In this document: piece by piece, positions 61,796 to 64,000 of the stretch
How the letters are laid out: the number at the start of each line of letters is the position of its first letter
How positions within the stretch are numbered: position 1 is the first letter of the stretch
Assembly: GCA_009869945.1 (NCBI GenBank)
Contig: WIXG01000065.1
Coordinates: forward strand, 124,001 to 188,000
Source: Mesaphorura yosii
Lineage: Eukaryota; Arthropoda; Collembola; Poduromorpha; Tullbergiidae
Length of the DNA stretch: 64,000 bases
Reading direction: 5' to 3'
Translations under genes and position numbers: made by a program
The notes under the pieces: model-generated
Told to the model about the DNA's origin: nothing
Databases searched by the model: none
Seen by the model: only the letters and a program-made list of their open reading frames with translations

Positions 61796-63146
61796 GATTG
61801 GAATTTTATATCAACTCACGTTTCACAGTTAGAACTTTACCTCGCCTGTGTTTACCACTCGGCACACTGCACCAGTTTCGTCCAACTTTGTGAGTGGCTT
61901 GTGAAACTCGATATTGATGACACCGGCTTCGGCTTCGACTTGAGACAAGTTCAAGTTGATGAGTAAATTATACATATTATTACGCGGTTAAGAAGATTAC
62001 AAGAATTAATCAGCATGAAATTGTGTGAACGTGAAACCGAGCAGAGTACAATGCAAATGTATCATTCAACTTCCGCCCATTATAAAATGTTACTGCCATA
62101 AAGCTATTGGAAACTTGAGCTGAATCTCAAATCCCATGAAAGGAAAGTTGGCAAAGTCAAAGCCACAACACAGCCGTAATGAAAACCAGATTTAAGAAAT
62201 GTTCGCGATGTATTTAATGCAGAGCAACGAGTAGCCAGGCCAGAAAGCTGTGAACCAGATTCACTTTTACTATCACACGGCACGGCTCAAGTAATTACTT
62301 AAGTACTTGCTATCATCGAAGAAATCAAATGAATTAAGGCGGACGAATGAAACCGGTATTAACCAATGTCAATGCCAAAGTCTTTATATATGGAAGTGCT
62401 GACCTACAATTCCTGATAAACAGAGACGGTCGTCTATTGCGATTTCAATAGCACACAATTTGACACAGGAGCATTCTTATTGGAGCAGGCACCTACTAAT
62501 TTCTATAGCATTTCATTCAGAATTATTAACTTGCTGTACGATCTCGTCTTCACCAAAAACGAACAGAAAAGCGGATTGAAATGCAGAGCACGAAGCACAT
62601 TTCCGGGACGGACCCGGAAATGAAACTGCAGATTTCACTTTCCGTAATTTGACATTCGATCCAGTCATTTTAGATTAGAAATCTTCAGCTATATTCCTTC
62701 AGTTGAGAATTCATTCGTACCTGCGTTGTGTCGTCTATCAAAGAGTTTTCGACCTGAAATTGGTGGTTTCGGTGATGGTGGCCTTTTCTGGTTCTGCCAA
62801 AGTTGTCATAGTAATGTCACGTCGTGGGCCAGTGGAAGAAGAAGCTGTTTGCACAATTCAATGCTATGAAGTTGACAAGTTGAGATCATCGGAGTGGGTT
62901 GGTAGTTCCTGAAGGCACTGCATTACATTGGGCATTGGGCGTCTGTGTGCTTAACGATATCATCAGCTGAACATCATCAGTTTAGTTGTCTGCTTTGAAT
63001 CGTCCTGCGCTTCCGCCAACTTGAGGTCATTCCTAAGTTGTAACGTCTTTGAGCTTGGTAAGTTAATGTATGGGATTTTTTAAAAGACGATAGTTAATTA
63101 TGAATTTCATTGTGTAGTGTTAAGCTAGAAACAGAATTCACGAAAA
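61796..63146. other. Intergenic between divergent genes
   Basis: Presumptive promoters of the Gly-rich secreted gene (-) and the lifeguard-like gene (+). No coding motif was seen. Confidence 0.45.
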
Positions 63147-64000
63147 ATGGCAGAACAGCCACCATATCAGCCAGGTTTCCCGGAGCAAAAGTATTTCTTT
63201 GAAGATGAGCAGCCACAACCTGTCGTCGTACAGCCAGTAGCAGCTCCACCATCACCGCAATCAGTTTACGTGGGACCACCCGATCGAGACGAAGAGCGAA
63301 ATGTGAGTTATTTTACTGATTGATGATAAGAATGAATTAGTAATGCTCTTAGTCCAATTTCGGATTGTGCCTTGTTTTAGGTTATTGATGGAATCTGGAG
63401 TTGCGGTGCTGGATGCATCAAATACAGTGTTGACGATGTGTTGACGGAGCCAAAACGAAGGAGGAGATTTATCTCGTGGATTTTCGGATCGCTGATTGCT
63501 CAGTTTACTTTCATATGGGTCCTGGTATTCATAATGCAAAGGCCGAACTTGCTCGGGGACGATTTTGAGAAAGAGAAAAACAAAACTCTTCAAAAAATTT
63601 ACGAAAAGCAGCATAGCGCTGGAGATAAAGTAATGAATGAAACCGGTTCAGACTTGGAGCTGTGGCGAGCAATGCCTTTCTTTCCTCTGTAAGTATCATT
63701 GTCACATTTACACCACATTGAAACGTATTCTTATTAATGTCCTCCTTTCTTCAGCATTTTGTACTTTGCTATTATAATTGGTATATTTCGCTGTTGCAAT
63801 TGCGGAAGAAAACCACCCGTGAATTGGATTTTTGTGGTCTTGGCGGTAAGTGCAAGGCAGGGCAGGGCGTATATCACATCAGTCACATCAAAATGGCTTT
63901 ATCTGGATGGTCTCTTTCCATTTTTCTCCTCACAGTACCTTTGTCTTGTGGCCACTTGCATTCTGCTCATATTTACTGTTCCTTACCTTCATGTCATGAT
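63147..64000 (+). CDS. Lifeguard/TMBIM (BI-1 family) membrane protein, 5' part, cut by window edge
   Basis: Exons 63147-63302, 63381-63688, 63755-63845 and 63936 onward join in phase (introns 78, 66 and 90 nt); the last runs off the window, leaving about 206 residues. The N-terminus is Pro/Gln-rich (MAEQPPYQPGFPEQKYFF), as in lifeguard proteins. KRRRRFISWIFGSLIAQFTF starts the first transmembrane helix and corresponds to the 'R-R-x-F-I-R-K-V-Y' region of the family. After an extracellular or lumenal loop, PFFPLILYFAIIIGIFRCCN and CGRKPPVNWIFVVLA match the second helix, the CC motif and the Pro-Asn start of the third helix. A further hydrophobic segment begins at YLCLVATCILLIF. These proteins sit in ER/Golgi membranes and modulate calcium and cell death. 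The loop after helix 1 is longer than usual. Confidence 0.65.

Noticed and set aside
1-64000. CRISPR arrays, bacterial operons, phage or plasmid features
   Set aside because: None seen; spliced genes and animal protein families throughout.

Overview
The window is animal nuclear DNA with about 18 loci in 64 kb. Genes are split by short GT-AG introns (mostly 51-130 nt, a few of 0.7-2 kb), and there are deserts of about 10-11 kb. A variant ionotropic receptor, insect-type gustatory receptor relics, a takeout/JHBP relic, sigma-class GSTs and a Gly/His-rich secreted protein point to an arthropod. A non-model hexapod such as a springtail would fit, but that is inference. No sign of bacteria, phage or intact transposons was seen.

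Layout. 3.1-4.6 kb: TRAIP/nopo-like RING E3 ligase (+). 7.3-10.8 kb: two-finger C2H2 gene, copy A (-). 10.8-22 kb: desert. 22.1-24.6 kb: long, divergent kleisin-like protein, possibly condensin II subunit H2 (+). 25.8-28.0 kb: tandem pair of sigma-class GSTs (-). 29.0-29.8 kb: short secreted thrombospondin/COMP-like protein (-). 30.4-35.8 kb: chemosensory and small secreted block, with a gustatory-receptor remnant (+), a broken gustatory receptor (-), an intact intronless ionotropic receptor (-), a takeout/JHBP-like copy with an in-frame stop (+), and a 60-aa secreted six-cysteine knottin-like peptide (-). 36.1-37.2 kb: smoothelin-type CH-domain gene with damaged reading frame (-). 37.5-39.3 kb: complete M28 carboxypeptidase Q-like enzyme (+). 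40.8-42.0 kb: orphan coiled-coil protein (-). 42.9-44.2 kb: PHD-finger protein with an ING-like finger (+). 45.3-51.4 kb: two-finger C2H2 gene, copy B (+). 51.4-60.9 kb: desert. 60.9-61.8 kb: Gly-rich secreted protein with a His-rich tail (-). 63.1 kb to the edge: 5' part of a lifeguard/TMBIM (BI-1 family) membrane protein (+).

The strongest unexplained pattern is the C2H2 pair. Two genes of 233 and 232 codons share all four exons, all intron phases and one exon of identical length. They lie head to head, about 34.6 kb apart, around unrelated genes. Their two fingers are joined by only two residues, and an intron falls exactly there. A second pattern is a belt of decay at 30-37 kb, where receptor and takeout copies have frameshifts and stops while intact genes sit between them. 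Gene models were spliced by eye and checked for reading phase; names rest on remembered family motifs, not on searches.
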